From Methylotenera sp. L2L1 (GTDB taxonomy: Bacteria > Pseudomonadota > Gammaproteobacteria > Burkholderiales > Methylophilaceae): 64,000 bases of DNA. The translations under genes were made by a program, and so were the position numbers. Below the pieces are notes generated by a model. The model searched no databases. It saw only the letters and a program-made list of their open reading frames with translations, and had not been told where the DNA came from. The stretch lies in the NCBI RefSeq assembly GCF_000744605.1, contig NZ_JQMG01000001.1:992001-1056000 (forward strand), read 5' to 3'. Of the stretch, positions 63,928 through 64,000 are shown piece by piece (the first letter of the stretch is position 1; every line of letters begins with the position of its first letter).

Positions 63928-64000
63928 CTATGCTTGGTAAATCGCACCTAAAATACGTAAGCCTTTTGCGCCAGTGACTTCTGGTAGGTTAGCACTTTCT
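63928..64000 (-). CDS. C-terminal end of a further protein (partial)
   Basis: The - strand frame entering from the window edge reads ESANLPEVTGAKGLRILGA followed by IYQA and a TAG stop. The G-L-R-x-L-x-A-I-Y pattern is reminiscent of the C terminus of Gfo/Idh/MocA-family oxidoreductases, but 23 residues are too few to assign. The gene continues beyond the window. Confidence 0.5.
   Translation of the reverse strand, partial: ESANLPEVTGAKGLRILGAIYQA

Overview
The window reads as a chromosomal segment of a free-living Gram-negative betaproteobacterium. Pointers are hemCDXY beside an AlgZ/AlgR-type two-component pair and argH, a gmk-rpoZ-spoT-recG block, ubiC-ubiA, a FimV-like protein, rplM-rpsI and accB-accC. 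Moderate GC content and the mix of genes fit a Methylophilaceae-like (Methylotenera-type) bacterium, but no diagnostic methylotrophy gene is present, so the family is an inference. No rRNA, tRNA, CRISPR array, prophage or transposase gene was seen.

Layout. 1-501: a nested palindromic repeat element. 502-6395: DedA, ferredoxin-NADP reductase, and electron-transfer flavoprotein (etfBA) divergent from a LysR regulator and ETF-ubiquinone oxidoreductase. 6456-9986: katG divergent from oxyR. 10017-18836: prmA, accBC, aroQ, a TlpA-like thioredoxin, dsbD, cutA, fxsA and a ferredoxin-type reductase. 18962-26611: hemY (very short), hemX, hemD, hemC, a channel-like membrane protein, algR/algZ-like genes and argH. 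26714-29481: an uncharacterised gene coupled to amtB, which has a clear sigma-54 promoter, and a membrane-tailed BLUF photoreceptor. 29574-35502: hemW (apparently starting at ATT), a 73-residue protein, rdgB, rph, a PP2C phosphatase / Ser-Thr kinase pair, and yicC. 35521-43107: accessory region. 43165-50408: gmk, rpoZ, spoT/relA, ridA, recG, ubiC, ubiA. 50446-56345: fimV-like, rplM-rpsI, argC, a bactofilin and erpA. 56658-62403: six-gene Mrp cation/proton antiporter operon. 62553-64000: gltA and the tail of one further gene.

The most interesting stretch is 35521-43107, between yicC and gmk. It holds a circularly permuted ATP-grasp protein, an alpha-E protein, a transglutaminase-like protease and an Anbu-type proteasome homologue. 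This is a known but experimentally obscure association predicted to make and cleave peptide-like bonds. Here the set also contains a VOC/HPPD-like putative dioxygenase preceded by five 14-bp tandem repeats. A segment with two uncharacterised membrane-protein genes separates it from the Anbu gene and is bounded by a 26-bp direct repeat of the dioxygenase gene's 3' end.

Other points of note: a family of nested palindromes with TATAGCTATT ends (two copies), a probable ATT start codon for hemW, a HemY reduced to its N-terminal part, a 23-codon ORF upstream of katG, and a perfect 17-bp palindrome abutting the rplM -35 box. Several gene starts were moved from the longest open frame to a downstream ATG on the basis of ribosome binding sites, signal peptides or family alignment; reasons are given in each entry.
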